From NCBI GenBank assembly GCA_905250125.1, contig CAJNOL010000186.1:140498-204497 (forward strand): a stretch of DNA of 64,000 nucleotides. Reading direction: 5' to 3'. The position numbers and the translations under genes were made by a program. This DNA is from Rotaria sordida. Lineage: Eukaryota > Rotifera > Eurotatoria > Philodinida > Philodinidae. Shown here one piece after another: positions 37,507 to 48,992 of this stretch (the first letter of the stretch is position 1; each line of letters starts with the position of its first letter). The notes under the pieces were generated by a model. The model had not been told where the DNA came from. It saw only the letters and a program-made list of their open reading frames with translations, and did no database searches.

Positions 37507-38282
37507 GGCCCCTGCGCAAGGATGACACGCAAAATCGTGAAGCGTTCCATATTTTTTTTATTTGTTTTAGATTCAACTAAACAATCTAATACAACATCAG
37601 CAACAAGTAGTCCTAATTATAATGCCACTATAATGACAAACAATACTCCTTCTTCTCAACCACAATCAAGTAATGGAAACAAAAAAAAATTTTATACTTT
37701 TGATAAATATCTTTTTGTTGATAAACACAGTTAAGTCGAATTCACCTCCAAATCGTTCACAAAAAACAAAAATCGATATTTATGACTATTTTAATGGAAT
37801 AGATGGATTAGAACAATATTCTAAACATAAACTCGAACCATTAACATCACCTATAATCGATAATCAACGAAAAGCTACGTTAGATAAAGCTATTGATCCA
37901 ACAGTTCTCAAAGTAAAAATCGATTTAAATTTAATTATCTTAATTTTTATGAGTTAAATAGGTTCGAGAATGGACTAAAGGTAAAAGAAGAAATATTCGA
38001 GCATTATTATATAGTTTATCAAGTGTAACATGGCCAGAATGTACATGGACTGGATGTCAAATGAGTGAATTATTAACAAATGAACAAGTTAAAAAAGTTT
38101 ATAAAAAAGCCGTACTTCATATTCATCCAGATAGAGTAAGAAGTTATTTTATATGTACCTTGTTAAAAATTATGTTTGTTTTATTATTAAAGCTTGGTGA
38201 TGATCCAAATGAACAGTTAGCTAAACTGATTTTTGCTGAATTAAATGAAGCTTGGTCTCAATTTCAACAAGAATCAAATTGA
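37055..38282 (+). CDS. Auxilin/GAK-like J-domain protein, 271 aa
   Basis: Five exons, 37055-37325, 37571-37669, 37731-37912, 37962-38135 and 38193-38282, sum to 816 nt in one frame. The C-terminal 110 residues match the auxilin/GAK J domain: [20 protein letters not shown], then [20 protein letters not shown] and [20 protein letters not shown], ending [15 protein letters not shown]. The HPD tripeptide that stimulates Hsc70 ATPase is present. The N-terminal part is low-complexity, rich in Asn, Ser and Thr, with no kinase or PTEN-like domain, so it is much shorter than animal GAK or auxilin. Expected role: recruiting Hsc70 to strip clathrin from coated vesicles. Introns 2-4 are 49-61 nt; intron 1 is 245 nt because it contains the U6 snRNA gene. 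Confidence 0.88.
37420..37427 (+). promoter_or_regulatory. TATA box of the U6 gene
   Basis: TATATATA lies about 24-31 bp before the first U6 base, the usual spacing for a type 3 RNA polymerase III promoter. I could not assign a proximal sequence element upstream. Confidence 0.6.
37451..37556 (+). ncRNA. U6: U6 spliceosomal snRNA
   Basis: The sequence is almost the same as human U6 over its core: AAAATTGGAACGATACAGAG, GATTAGCATGGCCCCTGCGC, AAGGATGACACGCAAAATCG and GAAGCGTTCCATATTTT. The 5' stem-loop is GTCCCACTTCGGTGGGAC, a perfect hairpin, although its bases differ from vertebrate U6 as is common. The ACAGAGA box (37490-37496) that pairs with the 5' splice site and the catalytic AGC triad (37503-37505) are intact. 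A TATA box upstream and a T-run terminator downstream complete a pol III gene. It lies inside intron 1 of the auxilin-like gene, on the same strand. Confidence 0.97.
37553..37559 (+). terminator. Pol III T-run terminator, also splice polypyrimidine tract
   Basis: Seven or more T residues follow the last U6 bases, the standard pol III stop. The same T-rich stretch continues (ATTTGTTTTAG) to the 3' splice site at 37570 of the auxilin-like gene. Confidence 0.75.
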
Positions 38283-39344
38283 AAATGATTAATATTCTCT
38301 ACTATTTATTATGATAATTCGTTTGAAACTTGAAAAAAAAGAATAATTCTGCACATTTCTTCACGAAAATATATTTCCATTTCTGTTTAAAATATAAAAT
38401 AAAATAATTTTAATTCATAAAAACAAGAGTTGATTCATAAAATTTGAAACATCTATGACGATTTTCCTTAATTGATCACTTGTCAACAAATATCATATTG
38501 TTATTTGGAATTTGTATGTAACTATCGTAATTATGTTTCGTTGATATTAATAATAAACATATTAACATGGTACATTTAAAAAACAATAAAACATAAATAA
38601 TACTGTAATTGAAGAAATACAAAGACTAATGGACATTAATATACATGAGTTTATATAAAAATACAGTGTTCCTTTGAATTTTATTATGATTTCTTTAAAA
38701 TCTTTACTTTTGCTTTGTATTATGCTTTGTATTATAATTGTGCAACAAGAAAGATATGACACCTTTTTTTTTTTAAATGAGAAATATCATCTCAGACAGA
38801 CGGATAGTATCCTTTTCGGTCAACATAATCTGATTACTAATGATTAGTGATAGCTTTGATGTGATCACAAATATCTTGCAAGGTTATGCAATTTTTCAGA
38901 GGTTTTTGCTAAGATTCCATATAATCTTACATGTCTTTGTAATTGCAACAGAAGATTTCTTTTTTATTTGTTAATTTTCATAAGTACTTCAAATTTATTC
39001 TATCATAGTAGATATATAAAAAACGAAACGAAGTAGTATTATTGATATTGATATACTGAAGCCAAATATATAGGCAAAACAACTCTTTCATTCTTTAAAT
39101 TTTTATATTCGGTTTTTTTCTGTTTTGTTTTATTTCAATTTAATGTTCAACATTCAAATATTGCTATTTTCTTCGTTGATCAATAATCTGTAGATATTGT
39201 GAAGGTTTTTATCTGCAAAAAAGTCTTTTTTGCATAATATTCCGCTTTTACTGGAATATTTTGATCAAAAATCTTCTTATAATTAGACTTACAAAAGAAC
39301 ATACCCAACTGTTAATTATCGATTGAAGTGGTATTTTGTTGATA
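38283..39344. other. Intergenic, auxilin-like 3' side
   Basis: AT-rich sequence after the auxilin-like stop codon. Short frames only. No RNA gene seen. Confidence 0.45.
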
Positions 39345-39865
39345 AATAGGACTCAGCGAGACTAGAAAAGTCCTAAGAGACTCCATCCTCAAGGATCTTT
39401 CTTGTGGTCTTATGATCGTTTTATCGAATTTTTAACTTATGGCAACGTATTGAAGAAAAGTCAAAAAGAGAAGATTTTCATCTGAAAGTTTGCTCATAAA
39501 CAGACCTCATGATGCTTACAATATCCTGAAATTTTCAGCCAAAATGGATGGTTCTTTCTCAAGATATTGAATTCTGAAGAAAAATCATTTCTATGACTTC
39601 TTTTGTGACATATGTTCGTTTTTTTGGAATATTCAAGATCTCAAGAAAGAGCCATCCATTTTGATTGAAAATTTCAAGATATTGTTAGAATCATGAGATC
39701 TATTTGCCAGCAAGCTTTCAGGTGAAAATTCTTTCTTTTTGAGTTTCCATGAATACATTACCACCAATCGAGAATCCAGTAAAAACGGCCATAAGTTCAC
39801 AAGACAGACCTATACAGACAAATTCTTTTAGGATTATTCTAGTCTCACTGAATCCTACTTATCGA
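39345..39865. mobile_element. Foldback element, family F1, second copy
   Basis: Imperfect inverted arms of about 230 bp (39345-39585 and 39630-39865) around a short centre. In arm orientation it shares GAGACTAGAA, TTTCAGCCAAAATGGATGG, GATTTTCATCTGAAAG and TTATGATCGTTTT with the element at 19915-20675. No open frame. The arms differ from each other by many substitutions, so it is old. Confidence 0.7.
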
Positions 39866-42629
39866 AAAAATATTACTCCGATCGGTGATTAACAGTTGAG
39901 TATGTTTTCTCGTGAGACTTTCTCTGTCATCAATCTGTCTGATTTTTTCCAAAATTTTCTTTGAAGAGTGATCTGTATAGATGGCAAAACTTGGCTAGTG
40001 ATTCCTTCTTAAATTTATTGATGTTCGTTTGAGTGTCGAAATGTTTGATGTTTGTGAGACTGTCTCAATCAAGGAGATGTTTGGCGTTGTGAAAAATCTA
40101 CCTACTTTCATGAATGAGTTTTTATTCCTTTGTTATTGATCGTTATCTCGAAATACAACTTATAATTGCACAGGTTAAGTTTAGTCTCAACTTGAACTTT
40201 TCTCGACCATATCAAATCTCGATGAGATAAACAATGGGAGAAGATTCTTTTTTCAATAATTACATTTCAAGACGATTGTCGTTGATTTCGCTGATCGGAA
40301 TGAAAGAAATTCCCTTCTGGAATGTCAACAAATGGAATGTATTCTACTTGGTACTACTAAATCTCTATGAATGAGTATCTCTCGAAATTGCGACCCAACA
40401 CTTTTTTTTCATCTAATCAATTGTTTCACCATGTCTCGACTGCATCCTTTCAGCTTGAAAGACAATCTAAGAATGACTACTCAATTTTCCCGTACATAAA
40501 ACAGTGGGTTTGCTTTGCCGAGATCCATAGTTCGTTTTGATGGAGATCTCATTCGAGAGGTTGTGTATCAAATATTGATCTTGAGGAAAATCGCTGTCAA
40601 AAAAGCAAAGAAAGAAATTCTTAATAAATATTCCGAAGGATGGTCCGCAAGTAAACCTGCGCGGGCATGAGTCTGTGGCTCTGTAGATAAGTAGTATTAA
40701 AGAATGACACTTATGTCTAGCTCTCATTTGCAAACATGAAAAAAATTAAGTTTAAGTCAAATAAAATTGTTTTAAATTTTCAGTTGATTATAAAGTTGAT
40801 TATTTCATTAGGTTTCTGAAAAACAATTAAATTTTATTGTTAACTTTTCAAGATTTAATTAATAAGAGTACATATAGAAAGTTAATTGCTTTCAAAAATT
40901 GTAATGAAAAGTTATTGTAATTTAGAGACAAGTTTGTGATCAATAAAGATTTTTGATCTCGAAGCATTTTCAGAGATGTACAGAAGATATGAGCTTTTTG
41001 TCAGAAAAACTTTTTAATCTATGTGGCATTGAGGTCATTTGTAGAAAGCTATACATGGTATAAAGAAAGTTTTTTTTTTAATAGTAATTATCAAGGGTCA
41101 TATGAGATAAAACTATATGTATATCACAAATGATCTTGAAAAGTAATATACGCCTTAAATAAAGTATTATTATCGGTTGCACCTAAACTGCGTTTTGTGA
41201 AAGGCAACTAAATATTTTGAATAGATATTGACTAGCTGGACGGTTTTTTTGTTATTGATAAAGTCATATTAATAATGCACAAGCAAGGATTTCAAATAGG
41301 TTTTATCAAAACTTACAGTGGTAATTCTATATTTATTACAGATGTAGGATGACTGTGCAAGAGTGGTGGGTAGAGATATGTGTGCGTGAAGAGAAGGGGC
41401 TCACCAACATCCATATTTTAGAGCTGTCTTTATTTGAACATCGTTTTATATATTTTTTGTTTTTGTGCATAGATGCTCTTGCATCTCGATTAATTTGTGT
41501 CCATTCGAGCTTTGATTCCATTTTTTAATGACTATTAGACTATCTGTTCGAAGCTCAAAAAAAACTCATGACATTCATAGTAATAATTATGTTCAGAGAA
41601 CTCTAAGATAGAGTGGGAGAACAAAGAGACATTACATTATGAATCGAAAATTACACGTAGTCATATCTATGTTTGATGATATCTTTTACTTCTGTCTTGA
41701 CTATTTATAGTACTGTTGATAACTGTTTCATGGACAATGTAATACGAGATAGAGAAACGCTCATCGAAGCACTGATAGTATGAACAAGAATCTGCAAGGC
41801 AACATTAATATTAATGTATGTTAACCATGTAATCGAGTAACAGGCAGATGGTGTTGAAATAGTAATTACGTGAATTTCGTTCCTTTACATATAGAGATTT
41901 TACATTGAATTAGATTAAAATAAGGTTTTAAAGCTGCTATTAACTATGAAAAAAACATAACATAAAAATGGTCGATTCTATTTAACTGAAACATTGTATC
42001 ACAAGTTTTCTACAAGTTCTTGCCTACTAATCTAAGTATCTATCCCTTAAATTGAAAGAAAGTCATGAAAACATGAAAAAGTCGAATAAGTTCTGACTAA
42101 CTTAAATAAAATTGAAACAAGTTTCTTTATTTCCATTTGTTAATAAAAGTTAAATAGAACAGTGTCAAATATGAACGTGTCAACCAATTAGTTTCATTCT
42201 AGAACAATCTATACAATGAATATTCTTTAGTAGATAAATATTTTTCAAGAGTGTATACGATCACCGATATTTCAATGATAAAATAATACATGTTTAAAAT
42301 ATAATATTTTTTCATCATCTACATAATTCATTTACTTTGCGTGTTATCATAAATTTTTATTAATGAAATAAAAAAAGCAAATTCAATTAAATTAAATACA
42401 GCATCTCGTTTAGGAATTCATAGGAGATATTTCAATTAAAAGAATTGTTCGAGACTAGATATTGAAAAATAAATGCACAACACTTGTCAATGAATGCCTT
42501 GTAAACCATTGAGTTCTTGCCGAATAATATTTAAAGAATGAACACATGATTTTCTCTGTTAACACATGAATGTTTTATCTGAAAAGAAATTCATTTGGTT
42601 TTTATATAGATAATAATGAAAAACATTTA
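39866..42629. other. Intergenic region
   Basis: AT-rich; no gene found. A minus-strand frame at 40467-40733 and a GC-richer phrase at 40640-40690 were examined; neither has support. The right end is the 3' side of the adhesion-receptor gene. Confidence 0.45.
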
Positions 42630-45600
42630 TTATTCATCGTCAGTGATTCTTCTACAAACAAAAAATTAAAAAACAAATATAAAATGAAAAATATCAAGTT
42701 GTATAACCTGTTAATTATTCGAGATGACTTAGGATTTCGGTAACCATGACGTGTAAGTAGTACTCGATTTAAGATCAATAAAATAAAGATAATAGTAGCA
42801 CCAATAATAATACTAGTTATTATTATTGCAATAATGAATACACTTGGTTTTGAAGGACAACCTGTTTTACATATAGAAGTTGAATCTAAGAATATCATAT
42901 AAAACATTGAAATAGATCAATAAAAAAAAAATAACTCATTTAAATATAATTTACCTGTCATTATTCGAATTTTTTCTTCACTATAACCAGCTGTATTAAA
43001 TAGACGAACAATAATTAAATAATTTGTTTTCGGTTTAAGTTCTTTGAATTCATATTCAGTTGTATATGGTTCAATATGAATTGGCTTACTCAATTTTCCT
43101 ACTTTATTAGTACCATCAATCTTAAAATAATAACAGAGATATTATTTTCAAGTTCGTTTCATATAATAAAAAATAGAATATTTACTATAGCATAAAAAAT
43201 TTCAGCTCGTGAAATTGTTGAACCACCATCATATTCGATAAACCATTTAATTAAACAAGATTGATGATTAAGACATGATGCATTTGATAAACTAAATTGT
43301 GGAACTTCTCCAGAAAATGTTTTTGCTTGAATAGGTATTGAAAAAACACTTTGTCCTGCATGATTTTCAGCAGCTACTTGAATTCGATATAAACTTGCTG
43401 CTTGAAGAGATTTTATTTCAATCGTTTGTGATTGATTTGATACAACTAAAATTTATTTTCATTAATCATTTTATAAAAAAGAAAAAAGAAAATCTAATCA
43501 ACATCTTAGTTCATCGGCTCTCTCTTTTTCTTTTGTGTTATACCTGGAAATGAAATTGTTCTGAGTGAATTCGGAACATCAATTTGTTCATATTTAACAA
43601 TATATTGAAGTAGAGGAAGACCACCAATATCTAATGATGGTTGAACATTAAGTTCAATTGTATTTGAACTTGGTTTAATTTCAGGTACACGAACTGGTCC
43701 TGGAGGTTCAGCATGTTGAAGAGTTATTGAATGTTTTTCAATACGAGAATTATTGGCTCGACATTCAAAATTCAAACCAAAATCTTCTTCTGATGGATTA
43801 TACTATATTTAAAATCATAAGAAAAAATAAAACAAAACAAAAAATATCTACCGTCAATTGTGTTTCATAAAATGTTGAACCAATTTGTTTAGTAAATATA
43901 TCAATCACTTGTGGATGATTATCTTCTAAAATGACTTGATTTATATCATGTTCTTGTATTATTTTTACCCATTGAATAACAGGTGGTGGATAACTATCAA
44001 TTTGACATTTCATTATTGCTAAAATTAAATTTAAAAACAAAAATAAAGAATTTTTTTTAATGAAAAACAAAACACAATTACCTCGATAGTTGGGTACACT
44101 ATATACATCAATCATTTTTGGTTCAATAAATACAGGTTTATCTTAAATCAATAAAAATATTATAGAAAGAAAAACAAAACAAACGAATAAAAGATGTTTT
44201 TTTTACATTTAACAAAAAGTTGAGCAACAGTTGATGTCACATCAGCTAAATTCTTTGCTAAACATGTATAATTTCCATGATGTTCACGACGTATAGGACT
44301 AAAATTTAATTTAATTAAACGTTGCGTTGTCAATTGAGTAGTATCAATTGATATACCATTGATCGCCTATAAAGAAAAAGAATTATAGATAGATTCTTTT
44401 CTTTTTTTTGTTTATATTTAATTTTACTTGTACGGATGTATTATTAGCATAAAGCCATTCTAAAGAAAGACTATCAATTGAAGCACGTTCAACACGACAA
44501 ATAAAACCAACTTGTTTTAATGGAAAATTTTCATCAATACTAATTTCTATTGGAGATATAGGTAAAAGATAAGGTGGAACTATAATTAATTAAATTAGAT
44601 TATTTATCTTTAATAGAAAAAATTTATTTTTACTTATAACATTAAGTATATATTCTGTTTTTTGTCCTTTTTTATCAAAATCATTAAATGCATGGCATGA
44701 ATATCGGCCACTATCTGTTTGATCAACATAATTTATAATTAATCGATTTCCACGAATAATATATTTTGATACTCCATTTATCATTGCATGATCATTCTAT
44801 AATAAGATTTATTTTTATTTTAATTCATATATTATAACAAACCTGTCCATAAAACCATGAAAATTGTGGTGATGGTATTCCATTTGCTTCACAAATTAAA
44901 GTAGCTGTTCGTTTTTCAACAGCACATGGTGATATACAAGTAATTTTTGAAGATGTTATAGCTTCTAAAAATTTCTTTTTTTCGTTAAAAAAAAGTCAGT
45001 AATAATTATTATTTTAAAAACATACGAGCAAGTATAACTTGAATTTGATAATCTTTTGATTCACCAGTTTCAATAACATCTGCTTGACACCAAAAAATAT
45101 CATTATCTACTGATGAAACTCGATTAATTTTTAATCCATCATTTGTTTGTTCATAATTTGATGATAAAAGTTCTATTCGATTTTGTCCTTTAAACCATGA
45201 TATTTCAGCAGATGGATTTGATATTACTCGACATTTAATTAATACAGCAGAATTTAATTCAGCATATTGAATTGGTTCACTTAGAAATGTTATTGGAACT
45301 ATTAAAAGAATAAAATTAATTGTTTTAATTTTGATAAATAGAAATTTACTTTTAACAACAATTTGTAAAGTATTCGAAAATGATTTTCCATCTTGATCAA
45401 AACCTAAACATTTCCATATACCTTGATCATTTTCTGTTAAATTTCGTATACGTAATCGTAATCCAGCTCTTTTACGTTCTACTGTTATTCTACAAAGATA
45501 AATTTATCAAATCAAAAACAAAACTATTAAAATTTATTATTATAAATTCACCTTGCATTATTATCTTCTTCAATATCAATTTGTGATGGTGATCGCCAAG

Positions 45601-45874
45601 TAACTACGAAAGAAAGAAAAAAAAGATAAATAACATCGAATAAAGAAAAAATAATAATAATACAAACCAACTCTAGTACTTTTCTGTCCAGTACATAAAG
45701 CAATAAATGGTTTAAATTGATAACGTGAAACAATTGATTCAGCAGGTTGTATGATTAATTGATTATATACAATTTCAATCAAACAAATAACTAAAAAGAA
45801 TATTCTACGATTTATCCAACTAAAAAAAAGAATTTCTTACCAATGAAGATTAAAATATGTAATAATTTCAACAT
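42630..45874 (-). CDS. NCAM/Fasciclin-2-type adhesion receptor (5 Ig, 2 FnIII, TM), 776 aa
   Basis: Sixteen exons (45874-45841, 45790-45668, 45603-45552, 45489-45350, 45298-45026, 44964-44843, 44796-44634, 44579-44428, 44366-44207, 44141-44082, 44018-43852, 43802-43544, 43445-43186, 43120-42955, 42885-42708, 42651-42630) sum to 2331 nt in frame. MLKLLHILIFIVICLIEIV is a signal peptide. Five Ig domains follow, each with its Cys-Trp-DxGxYxC pattern (for example FSWFYGQ with DSGRYSCHAFN; LEWLYANN with HHGNYTCLAKN), then two fibronectin III domains (from PPGPVRVPEIKPSS and from KTFSGEVPQFSLSN), a membrane helix (SVFIIAIIITSIIIGATIIF) and a short basic tail ending RRITDDE. This five-Ig, two-FnIII, one-TM order is that of NCAM and Fasciclin-2, surface proteins that mediate homophilic cell contact, often in nerve growth. 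The first Ig has atypical loops. The very short tail leaves little room for signalling motifs. Confidence 0.92.
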
Positions 45875-46058
45875 GAGTATTTATTATTCGTAAGTTATAA
45901 TCATAAATTTATCTAAACAAACTAAACAATCGATATTTAGTTCTTTTTCGAGCGCATTGTTTAATAGCATACGAAACATTCAAAGTTCATCGAAAGATAA
46001 TTATAATCCCGAAAAGTCATTTATCATCTAGGTGAAAGTTACAGGTCCTTACGAGTAT

Positions 46059-46320
46059 CGATCATAAGCTTTTTTTTTTGAACTACATAGAACAATAGAG
46101 TAAACTATTCTCTACAAAATGAGACATCTCCGAGTTCATTACGACAACTTTTATCATCCAAAAAGCGTCGTAGTGAATTCGGCGATGCCGCATTTTGCAG
46201 AGAATGGTTTCAGTGCTTCTACCGCTCTTCTGCTTTTTCAAATTTTCTTCTTTCTTAAATTTTTATCAATATTTTCAGATTCTGCCAATTCATTTCTTCA
46301 AAAATATAAGCAACGCTGAT
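46059..46320 (+). CDS. Possible secreted-peptide precursor exon (tentative)
   Basis: After a polypyrimidine-rich acceptor (TTTGAACTACATAG, 46096), one frame reads NNRVNYSLQNETSPSSLRQL, then LLSSKKRRSEFGDAAF and CREWFQCFYRSSAFSNFLLS before a stop. The base composition is higher in G+C than its surroundings, the tetrabasic KKRR is a typical convertase site, and the following segment has two cysteines five residues apart next to aromatic residues, as in several disulfide-closed neuropeptides. An alternative splice (donor GTGCTTC, acceptor TTTTCAG at 46278) would change the end to CREWFQFCQFISSKI. No signal-peptide exon was found upstream, so this is only a candidate; chance is possible. Confidence 0.3.
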
Positions 46321-48608
46321 TATTCACATTTGCTAATGTATTTGTTCGATTAATTATTGCTATTCTATTTAAGGAGACAATTTACAAAGTTTTTATTAGG
46401 CACGAACAAATTTTATGATTGTATCAATAAAACTTTATCTTTCAAGATACATCACCTCTTTGATTATCTGAATATTTTCATAATTCTCATCACTTTCGTT
46501 TTCGATGCAAAAATAACGCTAACTATTTTAAAAACTTAATCTTGCTTACATCTTCTTTTTGTAATGGTATTTAGAACGTTCGTGAACAAAGCGTATATTT
46601 AATGAGTGAGAGAGATTAATGAGAATGACATTTCTAGACAATATATTCTTGAAGAAAATAAAAATTAGTCTATAATTAGTACTACTTACTTTAATAATAT
46701 GATGCTACTGATTTTTCTTGTTATTATTATTCGTTGGACATAACCTTGGCTTCGTCATCAATGTCAAAATTCAAACTTTTCATTTTTTTGTTCTTTTTCA
46801 TTCGTTTATATTGCTTTTTTTAGAAATTCAAGTATGTTCTTCTGTCAACAAAGAATACTTTTTTCTCAGTCTGATCAATATCGATAATATAGAAAGATTA
46901 TTAAAGACTTCATTTTCATAATAAAAAAAAAGAAAGTAAGCATAATGTCGGTTCATTATTTAAACAAAAAAAAATTCTTATTCTTTTTTTATTTGTTTAT
47001 CATTGTTCTACATACTGAGACAAGGCTGAACTTCTATTTTTAACGTCAACGTAATCACAATATAAAACTAGAATACAAGATTCACGAACTTTATTTTCAT
47101 AACAAAAAAAAAATCAAACTTTAATTAATTAATATTATTAACATGAAATAATAATAATAAATTGCTCATAATCATCATAATAAAAATTTTCTTACTTGAA
47201 ATAAAAAGATTTTTGTTTGAATTCGGAATAGCATAATTATGACTTGTATAATGTGCAGAGAAAGATTTAAAAAAGAAGAGCTATAATGATTTATATTCTA
47301 CTGAAATAAGAAATTTTTTTTTCTTTCAATCAAAAGAATTAGAGAAAAATAAAGCGTGCGATAGGTTTTTATTTACTGAACTTTTTTTGACGATGAGTGA
47401 AAAATTATGAAAGATTTAATCTTAAACAATCTCTAGTTCTTAATAGAAGTTTGAAAAAATGTATGCAAATGAAATCAAATCACTTTACAGTAGAAAAATC
47501 TTCTTTTAAGAAACAACTGAAAACTTATGCAATTACTTTTTTTTTTGAATGAACCATTTCTCTATTTACAGTTCTCTTGATTATTTGTAGATCTAATAGA
47601 TTCGTTTGTCTACTGAATTTGCTTAATTTCAAGAATCCATACTTATTGCCATCATATCGATTGCTAAAAAATGACTATGCTGCATTAGTAAATATTGAAC
47701 GCGACTAAATTTCTGAACAATATGTAAGTGAATCATTCGATGCCATTTTTATAGTGAGAATTTCAATCAATCTTTTAATGTCACATTTATCATAACTCAA
47801 ATTGGATCATTGACGAAGACTTGTATGACTATGATTATTGGCATTAGGGTGTACTTTTTTTGCGACAATCTTTTAAAATAAAAGTATATCAATATGCATA
47901 AATGATAAATGACAATGAAAGAATATATAATATTTAATAAAAAATTTCTAGTAGAAGAACTAATATCTAATAAAAACTAAACAGAAGAATACAATAACAT
48001 AATTTATAAAGGTTGATATAAATATTTAATGAATCATTTTAGTCTTCTAACTAAAATTCTTCATAAGTCAATATTTTTTTTTGGTCGTATAGTCATTTGA
48101 TTAAAATATATAGAATTGTTTTTATAGAAATTATTTTTGAAAATAAGTAAAAACAACCACATAAAACTTTTGTTGATCTTTTATAATTAGCATCATAACT
48201 GTCAAATTTAAGATTTATCTATCATAAAATGAAAATTACATAAAAAACGTTGGTAATTATTGCTTATAAAATGTAATTTTGCAATCAATAGTAGCAATAT
48301 TATGTTTAGTTTTAAATTTTTTTGTCTTGTGAATAGTGTTGAAAATTGTACGAATAAAATTAATATTTTTGTTTTTGGTCTATTTGAGTACGAAAAATGA
48401 TTTTGACAAAAGAAACATTATTCTTAGTAACAATCAAACGATATTTCTTATTATCGTGCTTAACCAAGGACAATTATTTTGTTGTTTATTCAGGTAATCA
48501 TTACAATATTATCCTATCAACAAATGACTAAGAAACAAAAAAACAAGTGACATTATATTTGCGTATTGCCTATAAATTACATACAAATCAACTGATTGAA
48601 TATTTAAT
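46321..48608. other. AT-rich intergenic region
   Basis: More than 2 kb with no coding pattern, RNA gene or obvious repeat. The last 100 bases are the likely promoter and 5' UTR of the 127-aa gene. Confidence 0.45.
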
Positions 48609-48992
48609 ATGGTTATCTTAACTGGTTATCAGGAAGCAGTGAATAAATTGGCTAATGCAGAAGTAGCTTTTGTTGGTCGTTTAACAAGTGTTACTCCAAG
48701 TTTATCAATATGTTCAACACCACCTGTAAATCATTATACACTTAAGTTTGAAAATGAATTACGACCATTAAAAGGTTCTATAGCAACTATATATGAATTT
48801 CATTATGAGCAGAAAATGAGCGAGGAACAAATATTAAATATTAGCGATACATTAGATATAACACACAATAGAAAAGCACCACAACCAGGTCAACTATATG
48901 TTGCCATACTTCACGCTGATAATAATACTATTGAAACATTAATAGCTATTGAGGAACATGATGTACCATTATTACAAACATCAACAAAATAA
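48609..48992 (+). CDS. Unknown intronless protein, 127 aa
   Basis: A single open frame with good codon use and a polyadenylation-like AATAAA shortly after its stop (49024). There is no signal peptide or membrane helix. Alternating hydrophobic strands (EVAFVGRLTSVTPSLSI, HYTLKFENELRPLKG, IATIYEFHYEQ, GQLYVAILHADN) suggest a beta-barrel. The pattern FVGRLTSV...YTLKFENELRPLKG is loosely like the NTR/TIMP fold, where a short strand is followed by a KG turn, but the N-terminal Cys and disulfides of that fold are missing, so I do not assign it. It stands alone between long gene-poor stretches. Confidence 0.6.
   Translation: MVILTGYQEAVNKLANAEVAFVGRLTSVTPSLSICSTPPVNHYTLKFENELRPLKGSIATIYEFHYEQKMSEEQILNISDTLDITHNRKAPQPGQLYVAILHADNNTIETLIAIEEHDVPLLQTSTK

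Noticed and set aside
40620-40700. tRNA- or SINE-like GC-richer phrase
   Set aside because: No A and B box at proper spacing, and no cloverleaf could be drawn.
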